Shown here piece after piece: positions 16,554 to 24,631 of a DNA stretch of 64,000 bases. The notes below the pieces were generated by a model. It did no database searches and was not told the origin of the DNA. It saw only the letters and a program-made list of their open reading frames with translations. Position numbers and translations under genes: made by a program. Source of the DNA: Desulfallas thermosapovorans DSM 6562 (GTDB lineage Bacteria; Bacillota; Desulfotomaculia; Desulfotomaculales; Desulfallaceae); the NCBI RefSeq assembly GCF_008124625.1, contig NZ_VNHM01000010.1, positions 1 to 64,000 on the forward strand, read 5' to 3'. Numbering within the stretch: the stretch's first letter is position 1; each line of letters begins with the position of its first letter.

Positions 16554-18506
16554 TTAAACCTGAAGATCCGCCAAATCTTTATACAGATCCAAAGCTTCGG
16601 GATTGGCCAGTGCATCTCGGTTTTCCACGGGCTCATTATGGATAATGTTGCGTACCGCCAGTTCAACCTTTTTACCGCTGATGGTGTAGGGTATATCCTC
16701 TACGGCAATGATTTTCGCAGGGACATGACGGGGCGTGGTATTCTCCCTGATGGTACTTTTAATTTTATTTACCAGCGCATCTGTAAGAATAACGTTCTCA
16801 GCCAATTTGACAAACAAAATTACCCGAACATCATTATCCCAATTTTGCCCCACCACCAGACTGTCCTTGATTTCCTCCAGTGACTCAACCTGGCGGTAAA
16901 TTTCCGCCGTCCCAATGCGCACCCCGCCCGGGTTTAAAGTAGCATCGGAACGCCCGTAGATAATAACGCCGCCGGTTTCAGTGATTTCAATATAATCACC
17001 GTGGTGCCATATATTTGGGTATACACTGAAATAAGCTTTTTTATATTTCACATTATTCTCATCATTCCAAAAATAGATGGGCATTGAGGGAAACGAAGCG
17101 ACGCAAGTTAACTCTCCTTTTTGTTTCAATAACGATTTTCCTTTACTATCCAAAGCCTCCACCCGCATGCCCAAGCCACGGCACTGCAGTTCCCCGGCAT
17201 AAACCGGGCCGATAGGATTACCCAGGGCAAAACAGGAAATAATATCGGTACCGCCTGATATGGAGGAAAGACAAACGTCCTGTTTTATATCACGGTATAC
17301 ATATTCAAAACTTTCCACCGATAACGGTGAGCCAGTGGACAATATTGCCTTAAGGGAGCTCAGGTCATAGGTCTGGCCGGGCTTGACCCCCTCTTTTTCC
17401 AAAGCTGCCAAGTATTTGGCACTAGTACCAAAAATAGAAATTTTCTCATCTTGAGCCAGCCGCCATAAAACACCGGGTTCGGGGTAGAAGGGAGAACCAT
17501 CGTAAAGCAGTACCGTGGCCCCCAGCGCCAACGAACTGACCAACCAATTCCACATCATCCAACCGCAGGTAGTAAAGTAAAAGATGGTATCCTCGCGTTT
17601 AACATCGGTATGCAGCTTGAGTTCCTTTAGGTGCTGCAGTAACGTGCCCCCGGCACCGTGCACAATACATTTGGGCACTCCGGTGGTACCGGAGGAATAC
17701 ATAATGTACAGCGGGTGATCAAAGGGCAGTTGGGCAAATTCTATTTCCTGTCCCGGTGTTGAAGAGAGGAAGTCATCAAAAAGTACCGCATTAGGCAATC
17801 CTGATAAATCGGGCTGTTCCTCAGTATATGGCACCACCACCACCTTTTCCACCGAGGGTATTTCTTTGATTATGTTGGCTACCCGGCCTAATGAATCGTG
17901 ACTCTTGCCGTTATAGTAATAGCCATTAGCTGTGAATAACACCCGGGGCTGAATTTGGCCAAACCGGTCCAATACCCCTTTAATACCAAAATCAGGCGAG
18001 CAGGAGGACCAGATGGCGCCCATGCTGGTGGCCGCCAGCATGGCGATAACGGTTTGGGCCATATTGGGCATAAAGCCGGCTATGCGGTCTCCGGCAGTGA
18101 TGCCCATTTCCTTAAGAGAGCAGGCCAGCCTGGCCACCTGATCATATAACTGAGCATATGTTATGCGCACCGGTTCACGTCCTTCACCCTTGAAGATCAA
18201 GGCAACGCGATCGTCACGATAGCGCAGCAAGTTTTCAGCAAAATTCAACATAGCACCGGAAAACCAGCGTGACGCCAGCATATCTTGTTGATCAACAACC
18301 ACCTCATCATATTGTCGTGAGAATTTCACCTCACCAAATTCCCACATGGAAGCCCAGAAATCAGCTGAATGATTAATGGACCAGTCATACAAAGCAGCAT
18401 AATCCCCAAAATTAAGGCCGTATTTTTTATTAACATAATTTATAAACGCCGTCATATTGGCCTTTTGTTTACGCTCTTCAGATGGAGACCAGAGTGGTGT
18501 TTGCAT
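16554..18506 (-). CDS. Acetoacetate--CoA ligase
   Basis: 650 residues of the acetoacetyl-CoA synthetase branch of the AMP-forming ligases: the N-terminal MQTPLWSPSEERK, the phosphate loop MYSSGTTGVPKCIVH, TTCGWMMWNW, and the C-terminal lysine motif YTISGKKVELAVR. It activates acetoacetate with ATP, feeding ketone-body-like or fatty-acid intermediates. Length matches the family. It is a single gene. The upstream gene-free stretch 18507-18814 is AT rich and shows no clear promoter or structure. Confidence 0.9.
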   Translation of the reverse strand: MQTPLWSPSEERKQKANMTAFINYVNKKYGLNFGDYAALYDWSINHSADFWASMWEFGEVKFSRQYDEVVVDQQDMLASRWFSGAMLNFAENLLRYRDDRVALIFKGEGREPVRITYAQLYDQVARLACSLKEMGITAGDRIAGFMPNMAQTVIAMLAATSMGAIWSSCSPDFGIKGVLDRFGQIQPRVLFTANGYYYNGKSHDSLGRVANIIKEIPSVEKVVVVPYTEEQPDLSGLPNAVLFDDFLSSTPGQEIEFAQLPFDHPLYIMYSSGTTGVPKCIVHGAGGTLLQHLKELKLHTDVKREDTIFYFTTCGWMMWNWLVSSLALGATVLLYDGSPFYPEPGVLWRLAQDEKISIFGTSAKYLAALEKEGVKPGQTYDLSSLKAILSTGSPLSVESFEYVYRDIKQDVCLSSISGGTDIISCFALGNPIGPVYAGELQCRGLGMRVEALDSKGKSLLKQKGELTCVASFPSMPIYFWNDENNVKYKKAYFSVYPNIWHHGDYIEITETGGVIIYGRSDATLNPGGVRIGTAEIYRQVESLEEIKDSLVVGQNWDNDVRVILFVKLAENVILTDALVNKIKSTIRENTTPRHVPAKIIAVEDIPYTISGKKVELAVRNIIHNEPVENRDALANPEALDLYKDLADLQV

Positions 18507-18814
18507 ATTCCCAATCCTCCCTGCGTGTAATTTATTAAATCTTCAGAATATTATAAGCAATTACTGTGCCATTAAAGGGTAATAATTAATATACAATAAA
18601 AATACCTTGTAAAAGCTTTTCACACACATTACATTAATAAACCGGATCAGTACAAAAACGTCGCTCAACTTATCAGGGGATTGTAAAAGTGTATATCTTT
18701 GTAAACTTATTGATATGCCCTAACCGTATTAAACATATTTATTAAATTAATATAATAACCGGTGCCAAAGGAATTTATCGGCCATCCCTCAACACCGGTA
18801 CAAATATCTTTTCT

Positions 18815-19249
18815 TTAAGCTGATTTGTCGCTGTCCATCATTTTTAGCATATTCCTGACCACATTAATATCGCTGCCGGTATATACCGCTTTAATAGGTC
18901 CGAATCTTTTTTGTCTGGCTTCATTTTTGGAAATCACCCGCAATCCGGGTACATCCATGCTTCGAGCCACCCGGTTGGCCCCGGGATACAGGAAAAATGT
19001 ACGCGGGGGATCAGTATTCTTAGTAATATGCAAAACCTTTTTGTTACCCGCCATATAAATTACCGCGTAATTGTCCTCGGTTTTTTTAAGCCTGGTTTCG
19101 CCCCGGTCCACCATTTCATCAACTAAAGCAACAATTCTTAAAAAAGCATCTGCATTCCGCTCAGGGGCGGAAACAGTATCTTTGGCTTGTTTTTCAGGTT
19201 TTGGGGCCAAACCGACCCGGCTTAACAGGTTATTAATAAATCCGGCCAC
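18815..19249 (-). CDS. Hypothetical protein
   Basis: 144 residues starting at GTG 19249 behind AAAGGAGGAAA. It is soluble, basic at the N-terminus (MAGFINNLLSRVGLAPKPEK), with a beta-rich middle (YAVIYMAGNKKVLHITK). No family motif is recognised. It is a single gene opposite the sirtuin gene. Confidence 0.55.
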   Translation of the reverse strand: MAGFINNLLSRVGLAPKPEKQAKDTVSAPERNADAFLRIVALVDEMVDRGETRLKKTEDNYAVIYMAGNKKVLHITKNTDPPRTFFLYPGANRVARSMDVPGLRVISKNEARQKRFGPIKAVYTGSDINVVRNMLKMMDSDKSA

Positions 19250-19461
19250 TTAGCTTTCCTCCTTTTGTAAATATTAATTGCATTTTCAACAAAAAACATA
19301 CTTTGTCCTGCCTGGCACAACATTGACAGCATAAAAATTTTTCATGATAATTACTGTATTGTAGGGATTATAACTTTTATTGTGGTCCGATAAACGTCAC
19401 CCGTGTTTTTATCACCGGCTTTTGCAGTTAGGCACCACCTAACGGGATGGAGGTTTTTGCT

Positions 19462-20214
19462 TTGTCGTATAATGAAAAAATTAAAAAAGTTGTCCGTTTA
19501 ATTAAAGAATCAAAGAAAACACTTGCTCTGACCGGGGCGGGGATTAGTACGGAGAGTGGTATTCCGGACTATCGAAGCCCGGGCACTGGGCTTTGGGAAA
19601 AACACGATCCTGCCAGAACAGCCAGCCTATCAGCATTGCGCAAAGATCCCGCCCGCTTTTACAATTACAACCTTGACCGCTGGACTGCCTATAGCCATGC
19701 CCAGCCCAACGCCGCCCATTACGCACTGGCCAGGTTGGAAAAAATGGGCCTGCTGGTTGGGGTAATTACCCAAAACATTGATAGCTTGCACGTGCGGGCC
19801 GGGGCCACCAGAGTTTGGGAAGTACACGGCCACCTGCGCACCTGCCACTGCATGGAATGCCGAGAGTCATATGGTTTTGATCAACTGGTATACAGTATTA
19901 GAAACGGTACCAATCCTCCACGCTGTGTCAAGTGCGGGGGCATTTTGCGGCCGGATGTGGTATTGTTTGAAGACCGGATGAACGAAGATTTCTACCAGGC
20001 TACCCAGGTGATATCAGGTTGCCAGCTCATGCTGGTGGTAGGCAGCAGTCTCACTGTATACCCCGTGGCCGGGCTTCCGGGCGTGGCAAGGGAAATTGTT
20101 ATCATTAACCGCACCCCTACCCCTTATGACGAAGAAGCCGCGGTAGTCATTCATGATAGTGCCGGGCAGGTTTTTCGGGATATTATGGTCGAGCTTGGAG
20201 AACCATTGCCTTAA
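19462..20214 (+). CDS. cobB: Sirtuin (Sir2) NAD-dependent protein deacylase
   Basis: About 250 residues with all Sir2 marks: GAGISTESGIPDYRS (NAD site), TQNID, the catalytic histidine in EVHGHL, two zinc CxxC pairs (CMEC and CVKC), and VVGSSLTVYP. It removes acyl groups from lysines using NAD. GGAGG at 19449-19453 points to TTG 19462; ATG 19447 lies upstream of that site. A likely target is the acetyl-CoA synthetase at 36.4 kb, whose C-terminal motif is the classic acetylation site (inference). Confidence 0.93.
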   Translation: MSYNEKIKKVVRLIKESKKTLALTGAGISTESGIPDYRSPGTGLWEKHDPARTASLSALRKDPARFYNYNLDRWTAYSHAQPNAAHYALARLEKMGLLVGVITQNIDSLHVRAGATRVWEVHGHLRTCHCMECRESYGFDQLVYSIRNGTNPPRCVKCGGILRPDVVLFEDRMNEDFYQATQVISGCQLMLVVGSSLTVYPVAGLPGVAREIVIINRTPTPYDEEAAVVIHDSAGQVFRDIMVELGEPLP

Positions 20215-20230
20215 AGAGACTGTTCGAAAA

Positions 20231-20329
20231 GTCCGCGCAAGTCCCACTTATAATCTCAAACGTTAGCCCAAGTAACAACAACCAATCACAAAACACCCAT
20301 CCGGGCAAATCCCATTTATAATTTCTACG
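20231..20329. repeat. Imperfect direct repeat, about 32 bp, two copies
   Basis: 20231-20262 and 20299-20329 share GCAARTCCCAYTTATAAT and similar flanks. They sit between the converging sirtuin and EEP-family genes. Origin unknown; possibly decayed mobile DNA. Confidence 0.4.
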
Positions 20330-20353
20330 CTGGCTGGCTTTTGCACTTTAATA

Positions 20354-21049
20354 CTACTTCGCATGAACAAGTTCCACAGCAGCTGCCAATGGTAAATGGT
20401 CCGATGCATGGCTGGTGAAAACTTTTGTTTCCGCCAACACCCAGTGGGTGGAATGGAATATGTAATCAATTTTATACTTGGGATAATCCGCCGGGAAAGT
20501 CAGCTCGGCATTGGATAGATCACAGGTCTGCAGCATGGTTTGCAACCGGTTAACCTCCCCATCGCCGGGCCTGGCGTTTAAGTCACCGCACAACAGCAGC
20601 GGGCCTGATACACCGCCAATGGTTTTTAATATTTGATCTACCTGTTTTAGCCGTTCCTGGCGACTTAATCCCAGGTGGGTGACTAAAAAAAATATTGATT
20701 TTCGTCCCAGCTTGATTTTCGTTAGAAGCAATCCTCTTTTTTGCCCCCTGCTGGGTAACAAGTAGTTCTGCCAGTTAATAATGGGGTATCGAGACAGTAC
20801 AGCGTTACCGAAACGGGCTATACATCCCCAGGTGACATTAGGCCCGTAGACATAATACATCCCCAGCATGCCGCCCAGTCTGGCTGCCTGGTTGGCAAAC
20901 CCGCTACGGGGATTAAAACAATCAACTTCCTGCAACCCGACTATGTCGGGCTTTATGCCGGCTATCGTGGAAGCCACTGCTTTTAATGAAACTTTACCAT
21001 TTACACCACGGCAGTTTCTTATGTTATAAGTAACTACGCATAATTTCAT
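20354..21049 (-). CDS. Endonuclease/exonuclease/phosphatase family protein
   Basis: 231 residues with the EEP fold signature: TYNIRNCRG at the start, GLQEVD near residue 39 (metal-binding Glu), THLGLS, CGDLNARPGD (catalytic Asp/Asn) and SHASDHLPL (catalytic His at the end). Such enzymes cleave phosphodiesters in DNA, lipids or nucleotides; the substrate cannot be read from sequence. There is no signal peptide, so it is probably cytoplasmic. Single gene. Confidence 0.85.
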   Translation of the reverse strand: MKLCVVTYNIRNCRGVNGKVSLKAVASTIAGIKPDIVGLQEVDCFNPRSGFANQAARLGGMLGMYYVYGPNVTWGCIARFGNAVLSRYPIINWQNYLLPSRGQKRGLLLTKIKLGRKSIFFLVTHLGLSRQERLKQVDQILKTIGGVSGPLLLCGDLNARPGDGEVNRLQTMLQTCDLSNAELTFPADYPKYKIDYIFHSTHWVLAETKVFTSHASDHLPLAAAVELVHAK

Positions 21050-21245
21050 ATAAACACCCTTATTTAAGCACCTTCCCTTTAAATATTAGTATGCAGAAAA
21101 TTTATCATAAAACACCGTATCGAAAATGTTATATATCAATAGTGCTCATCCCGTAAGGCTATAATTGGTTATAATGAATGATAATGTAGCATGAAAAATA
21201 GGTATTTGTCCCGTTGGGCGAAACCCTAAAGGAGAAATATTAAAA

Positions 21246-22268
21246 GTGAGTGTAACCATATTAAGTGTGGAAACATCATGTGATGAAACTTCTTCGGCAG
21301 TGTTAGTGGATGGTATTAATATAAAATCCAATATCATATCCTCCCAGGTAGACGTACACCGCAAATTTGGCGGCGTGGTACCCGAGGTGGCCTCCCGTAA
21401 GCATCTGGAGCTTATTAACCACGTTATTCAAGAAGCTCTGGATGAAGCCGGTATAGGATTTAACAATCTGGATGCCGTGGCCGTCACCTACGGGCCCGGA
21501 TTGGTTGGCGCATTGCTGGTGGGCGTTGCCGCCGCCAAAGCCATTGCCTTTGGATTAGACATACCCCTTATCGGCGTTAACCACCTGGAGGGCCACGTAA
21601 GCGCCAATTTTTTAGTAGAACCTCAACCGGAGTTTCCTGTAATCTGCCTGGTGGTGTCCGGTGGGCACACGGATTTGGTGCTAATTTCCGGCTATGGTCG
21701 TTACGAACTTTTAGGCGCCACCCGGGATGACGCAGCAGGTGAGGCATTTGACAAAGTAGCCCGTGTATTGGGCCTGGGTTATCCGGGTGGACCGCTAATT
21801 GACAATATGGCATTATCCGGCAATGATATGGCCATAGATCTGCCCCGTGCTTACCTGGCAGCAGATAGCCTTGATTTCAGCTTTAGCGGGCTTAAAACAG
21901 CAGTTATCAACTACCTGCACAGAGCTAATCAGAAAGGAGTGCCGGTAAATAAAGCGGATGTGGCGGCAAGTTTTCAACGGGCAGCGGTTGATGTATTGGT
22001 TGACAAAACACTACTGGCAGCCCAAAAGTGCCGTACAAAAACAATAATGCTGGCGGGTGGGGTGGCAGCCAACCGGTTGTTGAGACAAGAAATTACCTAC
22101 CGGGCTTCCCGGGAAGGCAGGCGAGTGATTTATCCACCTCCTGTTCTATGTACTGACAACGCCGCCATGATTGGCTGTGCAGCCTACTACAAATATTTGC
22201 AAAACGATTTCGCTCCCCTGACATTAAACGCAATGCCAAATTTATCTCTGGGTGAAGATCGCTACTAA
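21246..22268 (+). CDS. tsaD: tRNA N6-adenosine threonylcarbamoyltransferase TsaD
   Basis: 340 residues of the Kae1/TsaD/YgjD (Gcp) family, which transfers threonylcarbamoyl to A37 of ANN-decoding tRNAs with TsaB and TsaE. Motifs: SVETSCDETS at the N-terminus, the metal site HLEGH, VVSGGHTDLV, and AGGVAANRLLR. Start GTG 21246 has AAGGAGAAA upstream. TsaB/TsaE partners are not in this window. A DnaA-box cluster begins 20 bases after the stop. Confidence 0.96.
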   Translation: MSVTILSVETSCDETSSAVLVDGINIKSNIISSQVDVHRKFGGVVPEVASRKHLELINHVIQEALDEAGIGFNNLDAVAVTYGPGLVGALLVGVAAAKAIAFGLDIPLIGVNHLEGHVSANFLVEPQPEFPVICLVVSGGHTDLVLISGYGRYELLGATRDDAAGEAFDKVARVLGLGYPGGPLIDNMALSGNDMAIDLPRAYLAADSLDFSFSGLKTAVINYLHRANQKGVPVNKADVAASFQRAAVDVLVDKTLLAAQKCRTKTIMLAGGVAANRLLRQEITYRASREGRRVIYPPPVLCTDNAAMIGCAAYYKYLQNDFAPLTLNAMPNLSLGEDRY

Positions 22269-22288
22269 ACCAGGCCGCTCACAGCAAT

Positions 22289-22526
22289 CTATCCACATAA
22301 TAATCCACAGGATGGCAAACGGTGCTGTGGGTAAAAACTTTAACAACCTTTATTGTTAAACCACCAACCCTTGTGGTCCAAGTTTATTTGTATATCCGGA
22401 TTTACTTATTTTGCTGATTAATAGCATTTGTTTAAACAGCAACTTGTACTTATCCCTGTGGATAATGTGGATAAGTCTGTTAATAACTTGTTAGCAAGGA
22501 GTTTAGCCTGTGGGTTAAAATCCACA
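22289..22526. other. DnaA-box cluster downstream of tsaD
   Basis: Against the consensus TTATCCACA I count two perfect, directly abutting boxes on the minus strand (22457-22465 and 22466-22474), and one-mismatch boxes at 22289-22297 (+), 22301-22309 (+) and 22326-22334 (-). Weaker ones lie at 22509-22517 (-) and 22518-22526 (+). No gene lies in 22269-22757. There is no dnaA or dnaN nearby, so this is more likely a DnaA-binding control locus than the origin itself. Confidence 0.7.
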
Positions 22527-22757
22527 AATGCCATTAGAGGATAATAGCTATATACATTGCATATCTTTCCCAAAGCTTAGGGTATAGGTAGATATTTGCG
22601 GGTTAGACTTTTATTGAACAATAAGTTGTGCTATTCTTTTTATAATCACATGGCGAAAGTAACAAAAGAGTTGTACTGGTAAAAAGAGTATGAGAACATG
22701 CCACGGGAGAAATTTGTGGCCTCGCATTGAAATAAGTTATAAGAGGGGGCAAGTTAA

Positions 22758-23189
22758 ATGAAGGTAAAACAAATATCCGTCTTTTTAGAGAACAAGCACG
22801 GGCGCCTGGCCGAGGTAACCCGGATATTGGGAACTAACAACATTAACATCAGGGCACTATCAATCGCCGACACCACTGATTTCGGCATACTGCGATTAAT
22901 TGTCAGCTATCCAGATCAGGCATACCGGGTACTGAAGGAGTCCGGCTTCACCGTCAGCACCACTGATGTCATTGCAGTGGAAGTGAAGGATGAACCCGGC
23001 GGCCTGGCAGGAGTACTGGAAATACTACAGCAGGTAAATATCAATATCGAATACCTGTATGCATTTATACAGAAAGCCACCAACGCCGCCCTGGTGGTAT
23101 TTCGTGTGGAGCAACTGGACGAGGCCATCACAGTACTGCAAAAAAACAACATCAGCATACTATCCGGTAATCAGGTGTATAAGTTATAA
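22758..23189 (+). CDS. Tandem ACT-domain protein
   Basis: 143 residues made of two ACT domains: residues 1-70 ([19 protein letters not shown]) and 71-143 ([18 protein letters not shown]). ACT domains bind small ligands, usually amino acids. Stand-alone tandem ACT proteins are often found next to phenylacetate-CoA ligase-type genes in anaerobes, but none is adjacent here. The ribosome site AAGAGGGGG precedes ATG 22758. A small hairpin GCCAC/GTGGC lies in the leader near 22699-22719. Confidence 0.85.
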   Translation: MKVKQISVFLENKHGRLAEVTRILGTNNINIRALSIADTTDFGILRLIVSYPDQAYRVLKESGFTVSTTDVIAVEVKDEPGGLAGVLEILQQVNINIEYLYAFIQKATNAALVVFRVEQLDEAITVLQKNNISILSGNQVYKL

Positions 23190-23215
23190 TAATAATTAAT
23201 TTTGAAACCTTATTC

Positions 23216-23248
23216 AAATCCTCCCGGTAGGGAAGGATTTATTTTTTG
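23216..23248 (+). terminator. Terminator after the ACT-domain gene
   Basis: AAATCCTCCC pairs with GGGAAGGATTT (one bulge) around GGTA, then ATTTTTTG. Confidence 0.85.
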
Positions 23249-23414
23249 TTCGGCGAAATAATGTATACAAACAAAAACGGATATTAATTCGCGTCATTTT
23301 CCATGAATTTACAGAATATTGTTTCATAATACGAGTCCGTTTTTTAAGGCTGGACTTCCGGTAATATTGTGAAAACGAAAAGTTAAATACACAATGTTTT
23401 TTGGAGGAATTAAC

Positions 23415-23996
23415 GTGTCCAAACTCGAATTAAGAAAAAATGTGATTGCCGGGCGCAATGCTATGGCACCACGTCAGTTGGCGGAAAAAAGCGCCGTTAT
23501 TGCCACCAAATTTCTAGCCCTGCCCGAATATCAACGCGCAGCCACGGTAATGGCTTACGTCGACTTTCGCAATGAAGTGCAGACTGCTTCCATCATTGAA
23601 AATGCATTACACCTGGGCAAAAGACTGGTGGTACCCATCACCGATGTGGCCAATAAAAGGTTGATACCGTCTCAGATAGTTAATTTCCCGGACGACCTCA
23701 CACCGGGCACCTGGGGTATTTTAGAACCAAAGCCCCAGTGTGTGAGGCCTGTGGAACCCGGGGAGATAGACCTGGTTATTGTACCGGGAGTGGCATTCGA
23801 CACTTCGGGTAACCGGTTAGGTTATGGGGGCGGTTTTTATGACCGTTTCCTGCCCCGGACCAAAGATGGTACAACACTGGTGTCTCTGGCCTTTGAGATG
23901 CAAGTCAGACCTAACGTTTACCCGGGCGAGCACGACGTACCAGTGCACATACTGATCACTGAGAGCAGAGTGCTGGATTTTCGTCCAAAAAGCTGA
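23415..23996 (+). CDS. 5-formyltetrahydrofolate cyclo-ligase
   Basis: 193 residues from GTG 23415, which has TTGGAGGAATT upstream (ATG 23394 lies before that site). Family marks are KLELRKNVIAGRNAM at the N-terminus, PGVAFDTSGNRLGYGGGFYD (residues 121-140) and the C-terminal VPVHILIT. It converts 5-formyl-THF to 5,10-methenyl-THF with ATP, feeding one-carbon metabolism. Placement just ahead of the formate dehydrogenase operon fits, though a 130-base gap suggests a separate transcript. Confidence 0.93.
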   Translation: MSKLELRKNVIAGRNAMAPRQLAEKSAVIATKFLALPEYQRAATVMAYVDFRNEVQTASIIENALHLGKRLVVPITDVANKRLIPSQIVNFPDDLTPGTWGILEPKPQCVRPVEPGEIDLVIVPGVAFDTSGNRLGYGGGFYDRFLPRTKDGTTLVSLAFEMQVRPNVYPGEHDVPVHILITESRVLDFRPKS

Positions 23997-24129
23997 AAAA
24001 TTCTTGCATTAATGTTATCAACACAATGCTCGTGTCCCAACGGTGCATATAACAACCAACCAATACCCGGCCGGAATTACCCGTCCGGGATAATGTAGTG
24101 TTTTTAATTAATGAGAGGAGGGAAATAAT

Positions 24130-24615
24130 TTGGCAGGTTGTAAATGCGAACAAACCCAAGAGTCCCAATATCAACGGTTGCAGGAGGTTTTCGAAAAGTA
24201 CCGTAACTTAAAGGGAGCTTTGATCCCTCTACTGCAGGAAGCCCAAGAAATCTTCGGTTACCTGCCCGGGGATGTAATGAAAAAAATCTCCCAGGAAGTT
24301 GGCGTCCCCTTCAGCAAAACATTCGGGGTGGCCACCTTTTATTCCCAATTTCATCTAAAACCCCGAGGACGCAATATAATCCGCATGTGCCAGGGAACCG
24401 CTTGTCACGTACGGGGTGCCGGCAAAGTATTTGACGCCGTATCCACAGATTTGGGCGTGGGCCGTAACGAAAGCACCGAGGATCTGCGTTATACATTGGA
24501 AACCGTGGCCTGCCTGGGCGCCTGCGGGCTTGCCCCCGTTATGATGGTTAATGACGATACCCACGGTCGCTTAACACCTGATAAAGCTGTAGCTATTGTT
24601 AAAAAATACGAGTAG
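24130..24615 (+). CDS. NuoE-like [2Fe-2S] subunit of the formate dehydrogenase complex
   Basis: 161 residues of the thioredoxin-fold NuoE/HydC type. The [2Fe-2S] ligands are in CQGTACHVRGAG and CLGACGLAPVM. It relays electrons between the flavin subunit and the rest of the complex. Start TTG 24130 lies behind GAGAGGAGGG. It is followed 16 bases later by the NuoF-like gene, then two NuoG/FdhA-type genes, the layout of soluble NAD(P)-linked, possibly electron-bifurcating formate dehydrogenases. A hairpin CCCGG/CCGGG lies upstream near 24065-24089. Confidence 0.92.
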   Translation: MAGCKCEQTQESQYQRLQEVFEKYRNLKGALIPLLQEAQEIFGYLPGDVMKKISQEVGVPFSKTFGVATFYSQFHLKPRGRNIIRMCQGTACHVRGAGKVFDAVSTDLGVGRNESTEDLRYTLETVACLGACGLAPVMMVNDDTHGRLTPDKAVAIVKKYE

Positions 24616-24631
24616 GAAGGAGGCCTAGCAA

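Noticed and set aside
22289-22526. Chromosomal replication origin (oriC)
   Set aside because: DnaA boxes are clustered, but no dnaA, dnaN or rpmH is next to them and the surrounding genes are not origin-type.
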